Below are positions 1-5,885 of a stretch of DNA of 6,049 nucleotides, piece by piece; position 1 is the first letter of the stretch, and every line of letters starts with the position of its first letter. The notes beneath the pieces are model-generated. The model worked only from the letters and a program-made list of their open reading frames with translations, had not been told where the DNA came from and searched no databases. A program made the position numbers and the translations under genes. The stretch spans positions 1-6,049 of the forward strand of contig JAUQOX010000177.1 of NCBI GenBank assembly GCA_030550695.1, given 5' to 3'. The DNA comes from Gemmatimonadota bacterium. Lineage in GTDB: Bacteria; Gemmatimonadota; Gemmatimonadetes; Longimicrobiales; Gaopeijiaceae.

Positions 1-113
1 GTGCCCGGGCGGCTCAGAGCCTTCTCCACGGCCTCAGGGGTGCGCGCCTCCTCGAAGCCGAGTCGGATCAGGTCCTGCCGCATGGGATAGACCATCAGTT
101 CGGAGAGGGGCAT
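1..113 (-). CDS. Bacilliredoxin (BrxA/BrxB, YphP/YqiW family), N-terminal part only
   Basis: The first 37 residues of a minus-strand gene that leaves the window. The protein begins MPLSELMVYPMRQDLI and continues through GFEEARTPEAVEKAL to PGT. This matches the start of the bacilliredoxin family (PF06491, formerly DUF1094), whose members open with a V-x-PMR-x-EL, GF-x-EL-x-TPEEV pattern before the CGC active-site region. The active site is beyond the edge and cannot be checked. Family members reverse bacillithiol mixed disulfides on cytosolic proteins or act as weak disulfide isomerases. Whether this organism makes bacillithiol is unknown. The ATG at 111-113 is chosen because a full AGGAGG (plus-strand CCTCCT, 121-126) lies seven bases upstream. 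The gene is divergent from the DUF1460 gene. Identification rests on a short N-terminal pattern. Confidence 0.72.
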   Translation of the reverse strand, partial: MPLSELMVYPMRQDLIRLGFEEARTPEAVEKALSRPG

Positions 114-231
114 AAGGGCTCCTCCTCGGACGTGTGGGCGATTCGTCGGTTGTGGGTATCGTGGTCCACCAACCCCGTTGAGGGGGGAGAGGTTCCCCGG
201 ATTCCCACGGGGCGAGGGGAAGGAGGAAAGT
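114..231. other. Divergent intergenic region, bacilliredoxin / DUF1460 gene
   Basis: About 118 bases separate the two divergent starts. Both ribosome binding sites lie here (AGGAGG at 121-126 on the minus strand and 221-226 on the plus strand). A short inverted repeat, CCCCG (195-199) and CGGGG (208-212), would make a weak hairpin in the plus-strand leader. A TATCGT at 157-162 resembles a -10 element, but no credible -35 sits at the right distance. No promoter can be assigned on either strand with confidence. Confidence 0.5.
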
Positions 232-1311
232 ATGGTCGGCCGTAACGGCTCGAGCTGTTCGTGGGTGACGCAGTCGGGTGGAAACGGAGAAGACGCCCTT
301 CCGGGAAACAAGGCGGCCCATGCCGTCCCCGCGCCCTTTGGGGGGGCTCTGGCCTTTGTGCTCTTGGGTTGGTTGGGGGGGTGCGGAGGGGAGGGGAACC
401 GAAAAGGCGCCCAGGAGTTGGGCGAGTGGGGGGAACAGGCCGCCTGGGAAGAGCCAACTTCCGCCGCCGCCCGGCCACCGCAGGGAACGGAAGAGGACTG
501 GGCTTTGGTGCGCGAGAAGGCGAGGCTGGCGTGGCAAGAACGATGGGACACCCTTCCCATGGGGGAGTCCATGGCCCTTTTGGGTCTCACCTTTGTGGGG
601 ACACCCTATGTGCCCCACACCCTGGAGCTGCCGGGGCGTGAGCGGGTGGTGGTGAACCTGCAGGAACTGGACTGTGTGACCCTGGTGGAGAACGTCTTGG
701 CCCTGGCCCGCCTGATCCGCCTCGCCGACCCGGCGATCCTGGACTCGGGACCGGAGTTAAGGAGTCTCTATACAGGTCTCCTTCAGGAGATCCGGTATCG
801 GGGCGGCAGGGTGGAGGGGTACGCCAGCCGGCTCCACTACTTCTCCGACTGGATCTACGACAACCAGGCCCGAGGCCTGGTTCGGGAGATCACCTCGGAG
901 TTGGGGGGTGTGCCCGACGTGGCGGCCATCGACTACATGACCCGACACCCGGAGCAGTACCCCCAGATGGCCGAACCCGGGGTGTTCGAGGCAATTCTGG
1001 AGCGGGAGGCCTTCCTCAGCCGGATTCCCCGAAGCAAAATCCCCCTGGAGGACCTGGAGCACCGCCTGGCCGGAATTCAGAACGGTGACATCCTGGCCAT
1101 GACGAGCACCATCGAGGGCCTGGACGTGGCCCACGTGGGGCTGGCCCTGTGGCAAGGCGGCAATCTCCACCTTCTCCATGCCCCCTTGGTGGGAGATTCC
1201 GTGGAGGTGAGCCGCTACCCCCTGGTGGAACGACTCCAAAGGATCTCCGGCCAGGACGGGGTGCGGGTGGTTCGGGCGCTCCCGCCTAGGGGCCGAACAC
1301 CGCCGGAATGA
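232..1311 (+). CDS. DUF1460 (PF07313) NlpC/P60-like amidase, probable lipoprotein
   Basis: A 359-residue protein of the DUF1460 / N-acetylmuramoyl-L-alanine amidase-like family, thought to be a papain-like peptidoglycan-processing hydrolase in the cell envelope. Family landmarks appear in order: GTPYVPHTLE (from about residue 123), the nucleophile motif LDCVTLVENVLALARL with Cys148, RLHYFSDWIYDN near 200-211, DYMTRHPEQY, NGDILAM (from 284), DVAHVGLAL with the likely catalytic His301, and LLHAPL with His316. Upstream, a hydrophobic run ends in LGGC (Cys51), a plausible lipobox, which suggests export and lipidation. The ATG at 232 has AGGAGG (221-226) five bases upstream. An in-frame TTG at 178 would add 18 residues but lacks such a site. 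The 50-residue stretch before the lipobox Cys is long for a lipoprotein signal and nearly uncharged, so the start or signal type is uncertain. The 3' end overlaps the convergent transporter gene by 26 bases. The exact substrate is unknown. Confidence 0.85.
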   Translation: MVGRNGSSCSWVTQSGGNGEDALPGNKAAHAVPAPFGGALAFVLLGWLGGCGGEGNRKGAQELGEWGEQAAWEEPTSAAARPPQGTEEDWALVREKARLAWQERWDTLPMGESMALLGLTFVGTPYVPHTLELPGRERVVVNLQELDCVTLVENVLALARLIRLADPAILDSGPELRSLYTGLLQEIRYRGGRVEGYASRLHYFSDWIYDNQARGLVREITSELGGVPDVAAIDYMTRHPEQYPQMAEPGVFEAILEREAFLSRIPRSKIPLEDLEHRLAGIQNGDILAMTSTIEGLDVAHVGLALWQGGNLHLLHAPLVGDSVEVSRYPLVERLQRISGQDGVRVVRALPPRGRTPPE

Positions 1312-2749
1312 GGAAGAGGCCCGTGAGGGTCGTCAGGAGGATGGCCAGAAGGTTCATCCCCAGCCCTGCCCGCACCATGCGGGGGATGGTCAGGTAGGGT
1401 GAGCCGAACACGATGGCATTGGGGGGGGTGGCCACAGGCAGCATGAAGGCCATGGAGGAAGAGAGAGCCACCACCGCCATGAGGGTAAAAGGGTCCTGGT
1501 GGAGGGCTGCCGCCACACCCGCCATGAGGGGCATGGCCATGGTGGCTGTGGCGGTGTTGGAGGTCACCTCGGTGAGGAAAATGAAGAGGGTGGCCGCCAG
1601 GAGCACGACGGCACCCACCGGCAGGGTCCCCCACCCCTCCAGCCACCCTCCGATCCAGCGGGCCAACCCCGTCTGCTCCATGGCCCGGGCCAACGACAAC
1701 CCCCCTCCGAAGAGGAGCAGGACGCCCCAGGGGATCCGCTGGGCGTAGCTCCACTCCATCACGAATTCGCCGGAGCGCCACCCCACCGGCAACAGGAACA
1801 GGAGGATGGCGGCTCCCATGGCGATCGTGGAGTCCCGAACCTCGGGGGCAAAAGAGGCGATGCCCGGCAAGGTGAAGGGTCCCAGCGGTTTCGGCTCCCT
1901 GAAGATCCAGGCCAAGGCCGTGGCCAGAAAGACGAGGGCCACCAGCTTCTCCCCCGCCTTCATGGCGCCCAGGGCGCGACGTTCCTCCTGAAGGACCGGC
2001 CCGGCATCGGCTTCGGTGCCGTCGGGGGGGAACAGCACATAGACGAGCAGCACCCACCCGAGGGGCAGAAAGACCGCCACCAGCGGCACCCCCACCAGCA
2101 TCCACTCCAGAAACCCCACCTGCCTGCCCAACAGCTCTTGCGCCGCGGCGGCCAGCACGGCGTTGGGGGGGGTGCCGATGAGGGTGCCCACGCCCCCGAT
2201 GGAGGAGGCGTAGGCCAGGCCCAGCATGAGGGCGATGCCCAGGGGGAAAGGGTGCCGGGCGGGGTCCAACTGCCGGGGACGGAAGGCCTCCGCCACGGCC
2301 ATGGCAATGGGGAACATCATGGCGGCTGTGGCCGTGTTGGAGATCCACATGGAAAGGAACGCCGTGGTGCCCATGAAGCCCAACACCAGACGGCGGGGGC
2401 TTGTCCCCACCACCGCCACGAGATTGAGGGCAATCCTCCGGTGGAGACCCCACCGCTCCATGGCCAGCGCCAACACGAACCCCCCCATGAACAGGAAGAT
2501 GACCTCGTTGGCGTAGGGAGCCGCCGCCTGGGGCATATCCAGGACCCCCAGGGCCGGGAAAAGGACGAGGGGGACCAGGGCGGTGGCGGGGATGGGGATG
2601 GCCTCCGTCATCCACCAGAAGGCCATGAGGAGGGTGACGGCGGCCGTGCGCCAGCCTTCGTCCGAAAGTCCCTCGGGGGCCGGCAGGCTCAGGAGCAGGA
2701 AAAAACCTCCCACGCCTGCCAAGAGACCGAGTCGTCGGTGTCGGTTCAT
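1286..2749 (-). CDS. SLC13/DASS family sodium:dicarboxylate or sulfate symporter
   Basis: A 487-residue, strongly hydrophobic inner-membrane protein of the divalent anion:Na+ symporter family (PF00939), probably moving a dicarboxylate, citrate or sulfate into the cell with sodium. Both hallmark SNT motifs of the inverted-repeat fold are present, ISNTATAAMMFP (SNT at 137-139) and TSNTATATMAMP (SNT at 397-399). Each is followed by a substrate-site loop, GTPPNA (192-197) and ATPPNA (440-445). Residues 431-447 fit the PROSITE Na:sulfate symporter signature completely (S-S-x2-F-x2-P-V-A-x3-N-x-I-V). About 11 membrane segments plus hairpins can be read, with a soluble loop near 241-265, and the length is usual for the family. 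The ATG at 2747-2749 is preferred because AGGAGG (plus-strand CCTCCT, 2755-2760) lies five bases upstream. A TTG at 2824 would add 25 unlikely residues. The substrate cannot be told from sequence alone. The end overlaps the DUF1460 gene tail to tail. Confidence 0.93.
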   Translation of the reverse strand: MNRHRRLGLLAGVGGFFLLLSLPAPEGLSDEGWRTAAVTLLMAFWWMTEAIPIPATALVPLVLFPALGVLDMPQAAAPYANEVIFLFMGGFVLALAMERWGLHRRIALNLVAVVGTSPRRLVLGFMGTTAFLSMWISNTATAAMMFPIAMAVAEAFRPRQLDPARHPFPLGIALMLGLAYASSIGGVGTLIGTPPNAVLAAAAQELLGRQVGFLEWMLVGVPLVAVFLPLGWVLLVYVLFPPDGTEADAGPVLQEERRALGAMKAGEKLVALVFLATALAWIFREPKPLGPFTLPGIASFAPEVRDSTIAMGAAILLFLLPVGWRSGEFVMEWSYAQRIPWGVLLLFGGGLSLARAMEQTGLARWIGGWLEGWGTLPVGAVVLLAATLFIFLTEVTSNTATATMAMPLMAGVAAALHQDPFTLMAVVALSSSMAFMLPVATPPNAIVFGSPYLTIPRMVRAGLGMNLLAILLTTLTGLFLIPAVFGP

Positions 2750-2860
2750 GCCCGCCTCCTCCCTTGCCCTGCCCCGGAATCGGCCATCGGGAGCTATCTT
2801 GAAGGGCCCGCAGCGGATGGGCAACCCGAAAACTCAATCCCGACCGGAGGAAGGTACGGT
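2750..2860. other. Divergent intergenic region, transporter / thioesterase
   Basis: About 111 bases hold the control signals for both divergent genes. The minus-strand ribosome binding site is at 2755-2760 and the plus-strand GGAGGAAGG at 2846-2854. TATCTT at 2795-2800 (plus) resembles a -10 box and matches the one before the dehydrogenase gene, but no -35 lies 16-18 bases upstream. On the minus strand, TTGCCC (2824-2819) followed 17 bases later by CAAGAT is a weak candidate. No promoter is claimed. Confidence 0.4.
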
Positions 2861-3451
2861 ATGGAGGAGCCACACGCCCGGGCGAGGTCGCCCATGCCGG
2901 ATCATGGGGACCCGTCCGGGGAACCCCCCACCCGGGATGCCCGGGACCTCTCCCCTCGTTCGCCGTCCGAATCGGAATCGGTGGTGTCCGAGCTCATGAT
3001 GCCCCATCAGGTGAACAACCACGGGAACGTGTTCGGTGGGGTGATCCTTTCCATGGTGGACCGGGCTGCGGGGGTGGCGGCCATGAGGCATTCCGGGCGC
3101 CCCTGCGTAACGGTCTCCATCGATCGGGTCGACTTCAAGGAACCCATCTTCACGGGTGAGCTGGTGACCTGTAAGGCCAGGGTGAACTACGTGGGAAGGA
3201 CCTCCATGGAGATCGGGGTCCGGGTCGAGGCCGAGAATCTCCTCACCGGCCGCACCCGCCATACGAACACCTGCATCCTCACCTTCGTGGCCATCGACGC
3301 CCACCACCGGCCGGTTCCCGTGCCCCCTTTGCGCTTGGAGACGGAAGAGGACAGGCGCCGGTTCCGAGAAGGTCAGCGGCGCCGGGAGGTCCGGGAGGCC
3401 TTGGACCGGGAACTGGCCGAGCGGGCCAAAGGGGGGGAAGAGGAGCCCTAG
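2861..3451 (+). CDS. Hotdog-fold acyl-CoA thioesterase (YciA/BACH-like)
   Basis: A 196-residue protein of the cytosolic acyl-CoA thioester hydrolase family, which hydrolyses acyl-CoA to free acid and CoA. The hotdog domain covers about residues 40-150: ELMMPHQVNNHGNVFGGVIL (44-63) and the helix SMVDRAAGVAAMRHS (64-78) carry the conserved Asn, GG pair and Asp67 of the active site. DFKEPIFTGE (91-100) and NYVGRTSMEIGVRVEAEN (109-126) follow as the usual strands. The C-terminus (160-196) is a highly charged Arg/Glu helix. The first 40 residues are rich in Pro, Ser, Arg and Asp and look disordered. The ATG at 2861 is chosen because GGAGGAAGG lies at 2846-2854. A later in-frame ATG at 2894 has no such site. 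The open frame extends far upstream, antisense to the transporter, but that part has no coding character. It probably adjusts acyl-CoA pools; the chain-length preference is not visible. Confidence 0.9.
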   Translation: MEEPHARARSPMPDHGDPSGEPPTRDARDLSPRSPSESESVVSELMMPHQVNNHGNVFGGVILSMVDRAAGVAAMRHSGRPCVTVSIDRVDFKEPIFTGELVTCKARVNYVGRTSMEIGVRVEAENLLTGRTRHTNTCILTFVAIDAHHRPVPVPPLRLETEEDRRRFREGQRRREVREALDRELAERAKGGEEEP

Positions 3452-3475
3452 GCAGAAGGGGGCCGCCCCCCCCCG

Positions 3476-3504
3476 CGGTGGCGTTTCGACCGGCCCCGCC
3501 ATCG
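3476..3504. repeat. Inverted repeat abutting the -35 of the riboswitch promoter
   Basis: CGGTGGCG (3476-3483) and CGCCATCG (3497-3504) can pair over eight positions, one of them G-U, around a 13-base spacer. The right arm ends one base before the TTGACA. It could be a transcription-end hairpin for the thioesterase, although no T-tract follows, or an operator. In such GC-rich DNA it may also be chance. A run of nine C residues lies just upstream (3466-3474). Confidence 0.3.
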
Positions 3505-3505
3505 G

Positions 3506-3534
3506 TTGACAGTCCCTTCCGCCGACCCTACAAT
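3506..3534 (+). promoter_or_regulatory. Sigma70-type promoter of the cobalamin riboswitch and receptor gene
   Basis: TTGACA (3506-3511, perfect -35) and TACAAT (3529-3534, five of six -10 positions) are separated by exactly 17 bases, with transcription expected to start near 3541. It stands out as the one locally AT-richer element here and lies just upstream of the riboswitch aptamer. It is the clearest promoter in the window. Confidence 0.85.
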
Positions 3535-3553
3535 GCGCTCCACAAACGAGCCA

Positions 3554-3712
3554 CGGGTGGGTCATCCCGGAAGCCGGTGGAAATCCGGCGCGGCCCCGCC
3601 ACTGTGAGAGGTCCGAGGAGCACCTCGGAACGCCCCTGAACACATGCCACTGGGGAAGTTGCCCTGGGAAGGCTCAGGGAGCGGCCTCGAGCCAGGAGAC
3701 CTGATCCGCCCG
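3554..3712 (+). promoter_or_regulatory. Cobalamin riboswitch aptamer
   Basis: The sequence carries the conserved landmarks of the cobalamin riboswitch (Rfam RF00174 type) in the right order. They are GCCGGTGGAAATCCGGCGC beginning at 3573, CCCCGCCACTGTGA (3594-3607), TGCCACTGGGG (3645-3655), TGGGAAGG (3665-3672), and the B12 box AGCCAGGAGACCTG (3690-3703). A variable-arm hairpin is visible between them, CCGAGG (3613-3618) and CCTCGG (3623-3628) around a four-base loop. The closing stem P1 is inferred from CGGGTGG (3554-3560) pairing with CCGCCCG (3706-3712), with one G-U pair. It binds adenosylcobalamin or another cobalamin form; which one cannot be told here. Its position between a strong promoter and a terminator before a BtuB-like gene fits repression of uptake when cobalamin is plentiful. 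Confidence 0.95.
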
Positions 3713-3726
3713 GAACGTTCCACGCA

Positions 3727-3744
3727 CATCTCCGAGGGGAGATG
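3727..3744 (+). promoter_or_regulatory. Switching hairpin of the riboswitch expression platform
   Basis: CATCTCC (3727-3733), loop GAGG, and GGAGATG (3738-3744) form a perfect seven-pair hairpin between the B12 box and the terminator. Bases 3732-3742 can instead pair with 3777-3786 (three pairs, one bulged A, then seven pairs including one G-U). This alternative uses the left arm of the terminator. The segment could therefore be an antiterminator when opened and be locked away when cobalamin is bound. The hairpin is seen in the sequence; the switching role is inferred. Confidence 0.55.
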
Positions 3745-3771
3745 GCCGGAGCCGCGCCCTTGGGCGTAGGA

Positions 3772-3806
3772 CCCCGTTTCCCCCGGAGAGGAAACGGGGG
3801 TTTCTT
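3772..3806 (+). terminator. Riboswitch-controlled intrinsic terminator
   Basis: CCCCGTTTCC (3772-3781) pairs perfectly with GGAAACGGGG (3790-3799) around an eight-base loop, and TTTCTT (3801-3806) follows after one G. This is a classic Rho-independent terminator at the end of the cobalamin leader. The T-tract ends directly against the ATG at 3807. The GGGGG at 3796-3800, mostly within the stem, is also the only candidate ribosome binding site for the receptor, so the hairpin may block translation as well as transcription. Confidence 0.85.
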
Positions 3807-5852
3807 ATGCGTTACGCCTGCGAGGGACGGGCGACCCCTGGGGGGATTGCGCCCAAACGTCTGCAACGTCTGTGGACCTTGCTCGGGATCCTTGCCGGTC
3901 CGGCCGTGGGTTTCCCCGCCACCGGCCAGGGTCAGCTCCGACCGGGAGAGCCGATCCGACCCATCGAACTGGAGGGGTTCGTGGTGACGGGGGCACCTTT
4001 CCCCCGCCCCTTGGGCGCGGCAACCTCCCACGTGACGATCCTGACGGGGGAGGAGCTGCGGAGCCGGGGGGTGAGCCGAGTGGTGGATGCCCTCCGGGAG
4101 ATCCCGGGGATGGTGGTGGTCCAGATGGGTTCGTGGGGTGGTGTGACCTCGGTCTTTCTCAGAGGGGCCGAAAGTGACCACATGAAGGTGCTGGTGGACG
4201 GGGTGGAGGTGAACCAGGTGGGGGGAGCCTACGACCTGTCGGGGCTCCTCACCGCCGACGTGGAGCGGATCGAGGTGGTGCGGGGACCCGCCTCGGCCAT
4301 GTATGGCTCCGACGCCATGGCCGGCGTCGTTCACGTCATTACCCGTAGGGGAAAGGGGGCCCCACGAACCTCCTTGGACCTTCGGGCTGGAGGCTACGGG
4401 CGCCGGGAGGCGTCCCTGGGCCTGAGCGGCGGGGACGCGGTCTTCGCCTACTCCCTCTCCGCCGCTCAGGCGGCCGCCGATGGGATCCTCCCTTTCAACA
4501 ACCGCTTTCGAAGCACGGGGCTTTCGGGCACCGCATCCTTTCTCCCCGATCCTGGGACCCGGGTGGAGGTGACGGGCCGCCTGGGCGAGCGGGTTTTCCA
4601 CTTTCCCACGGATGGTGCGGGTAACCTGGTGGACAGGAACGCCTACACCTTCGGCAAGGAGAACCTGATCTCTCTGGAGGCGGAACGGGTCTTGGGCCCT
4701 CGGTTCCGGTTTCAGGTGGCGTTTCGGGGATACGGGTGGAACGGCGGAACGGACGACGCTCCCGACAGTCCCTCGGACACCTTGGGGGTCTATGCCTTCT
4801 CCAGCCTGGATGCCCTGCAGCGCAAGAGTCTGGATCTCCGGACCCATTGGACGGTGGCTCCCAGGCTCTTGGTGTCTTTCGGGACAGAATGGGACGAGGT
4901 GGACCAGCGTTCCGTGTCGGAATCCCGAAGCCAGTGGGGCCCGTCCTTTTCCACCACCCATTTGGGGAGGATGAACCGCGGCTACTACGCCCACTTGCTG
5001 GGGGCAGGCCCACAGGTGGCAGGTCATCTGGGGGCCCGCTGGGAAGACGACGAGCGCTACGGGAGCTTCTTCACCTGGCAGGCGGGCCTTTCCTTCCAGG
5101 CGTCCGAGAAGGTGGGCCGGATCCGGCTGAATGCGGGCAAGGGAATGAAGGAACCCACCTTCTTCGAGACCGCCAACACGGCCTACACCGTGGGCAATCC
5201 CGACCTGCGACCCGAGCAGTCTCAGGTTTGGGAAACGGGGGTCGAGCGGGCCATCCTGGACGGACGGGGAAAGGTGAGCCTTTCCTGGTTCCATCAAGAG
5301 CTCCGGGACCTCATCCAATACACCTTTTCCCCCCCCAGCCCGGGGGCACCCAACTACTACAATGTGGCCAAAGCCCGAAGCCGGGGCGTGGAGTTCACCG
5401 GGCAGGCAACCCTGGGGGGGACGGCTATCTCGGGGGCCTACACCCTGCTGGATACCGAGGTGCTGGACGCCGGGTTCGACGAGGGGGTAGGGGCCATCTT
5501 CGTGAAAGGGGAGCCCCTGATCCGGCGTCCCCGTCACCAGGCCGGCTTCTCCCTTTCCGGTGGCTTCGGCCGAGTCCGCTGGCACGGAGACCTCCGGTGG
5601 GTGGGGGAACGGAAGGATCGCGACTTCGGGACTTGGCCTGCCAGCCCCGTCACCTTGGAGTCCTACAGCGTGGTGGGAGCAGGGCTGGAGATCCCCCTCA
5701 GGGCGGGGGGGAAGGGGGGATGGGAAGGAGGGCTCACCCTGAAGGTGGAGAACCTCCTGGACGCGGGGTACGAGGAGTCGAAGGGGTTCGCTGCTCCGGG
5801 CCGAGTCCTGTTGGTGGGAGTCCGTCTGCAAGAGGCCGGTGGCCGCCGGTGA
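3807..5852 (+). CDS. btuB: BtuB-like TonB-dependent outer-membrane cobalamin receptor
   Basis: A 681-residue TonB-dependent receptor that probably imports cobalamin across the outer membrane using TonB-ExbBD energy. The N-terminus has basic residues (PKRLQRLW) and a hydrophobic run, an export signal ending near residues 37-43. A TonB-box-like IELEGFVVTG lies at 53-62. The plug domain (about 70-180) contains LREIPGMVV, SVFLRGAESDHMKVLVDGVEV, DVERIEVVRGPASAMYGSDA and MAGVVHVITRRG. The rest is beta-barrel, including MKEPTFFE, NPDLRPEQSQVWETGVE and a C-terminal segment NLLDAGYEESKGFAAPGRVL that resembles the end of BtuB. A seven-residue tail (QEAGGRR) follows the last strand, whereas most barrels end on an aromatic residue. 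It is somewhat longer than E. coli BtuB (about 614). The function is supported strongly by the cobalamin riboswitch upstream; a related corrinoid substrate is possible. No other cobalamin transport gene is visible nearby. No better in-frame start than this ATG was found. Confidence 0.9.
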   Translation: MRYACEGRATPGGIAPKRLQRLWTLLGILAGPAVGFPATGQGQLRPGEPIRPIELEGFVVTGAPFPRPLGAATSHVTILTGEELRSRGVSRVVDALREIPGMVVVQMGSWGGVTSVFLRGAESDHMKVLVDGVEVNQVGGAYDLSGLLTADVERIEVVRGPASAMYGSDAMAGVVHVITRRGKGAPRTSLDLRAGGYGRREASLGLSGGDAVFAYSLSAAQAAADGILPFNNRFRSTGLSGTASFLPDPGTRVEVTGRLGERVFHFPTDGAGNLVDRNAYTFGKENLISLEAERVLGPRFRFQVAFRGYGWNGGTDDAPDSPSDTLGVYAFSSLDALQRKSLDLRTHWTVAPRLLVSFGTEWDEVDQRSVSESRSQWGPSFSTTHLGRMNRGYYAHLLGAGPQVAGHLGARWEDDERYGSFFTWQAGLSFQASEKVGRIRLNAGKGMKEPTFFETANTAYTVGNPDLRPEQSQVWETGVERAILDGRGKVSLSWFHQELRDLIQYTFSPPSPGAPNYYNVAKARSRGVEFTGQATLGGTAISGAYTLLDTEVLDAGFDEGVGAIFVKGEPLIRRPRHQAGFSLSGGFGRVRWHGDLRWVGERKDRDFGTWPASPVTLESYSVVGAGLEIPLRAGGKGGWEGGLTLKVENLLDAGYEESKGFAAPGRVLLVGVRLQEAGGRR

Positions 5853-5878
5853 CGAGGGGGGCGGCTCTGGCTTATCTT
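5849..5878 (+). promoter_or_regulatory. Candidate promoter for a leaderless dehydrogenase mRNA
   Basis: TATCTT (5873-5878) lies seven bases before the ATG at 5886, so transcription would begin at or next to the start codon. GTGACG (5849-5854), overlapping the receptor stop codon, matches four of six -35 positions with an 18-base spacer. The next gene has no ribosome binding site, which agrees with a leaderless mRNA. Both boxes are imperfect. Confidence 0.45.
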
Positions 5879-5885
5879 GCCCTTC

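Noticed and set aside
178..231. TTG start at 178 for the DUF1460 protein
   Set aside because: It lacks a well-placed ribosome binding site, whereas the ATG at 232 has AGGAGG five bases upstream. The 18 added residues show no domain or signal.
2795..2800. TATCTT as a promoter -10 for the thioesterase
   Set aside because: It resembles the element before the dehydrogenase gene, but no -35 lies at a usable distance and the spacing to the start is not diagnostic.
1499..2860. Long upstream extension of the thioesterase frame (to 650 codons)
   Set aside because: It is antisense to the transporter, is low complexity (Gly, Gln, His, Pro, Arg), and a good ribosome site and start occur at 2861.
1215..2873. 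A 552-codon minus-strand frame overlapping the transporter in another frame
   Set aside because: The transporter frame carries both SNT motifs and the complete family signature; this frame is a Gly/His/Pro/Arg-rich shadow.
3458..3470. GGGGG-CCG-CCCCC hairpin after the thioesterase stop as a terminator
   Set aside because: The loop is minimal and no T-tract follows; the adjacent nine-C run makes it a likely composition effect.
3712..3721. Perfect palindrome GGAACGTTCC just after the B12 box
   Set aside because: It cannot fold into a useful hairpin, overlaps the inferred P1 stem, and ten bases is short. It could be an operator but nothing else supports that.
3528..5831. A 767-codon open frame on the minus strand opposite the receptor gene
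   Set aside because: It runs antisense to a well-supported TonB-dependent receptor and to the riboswitch. Its translation is rich in Pro, Gly, His and Arg with no recognisable domain, as expected of an antisense frame in GC-rich DNA.
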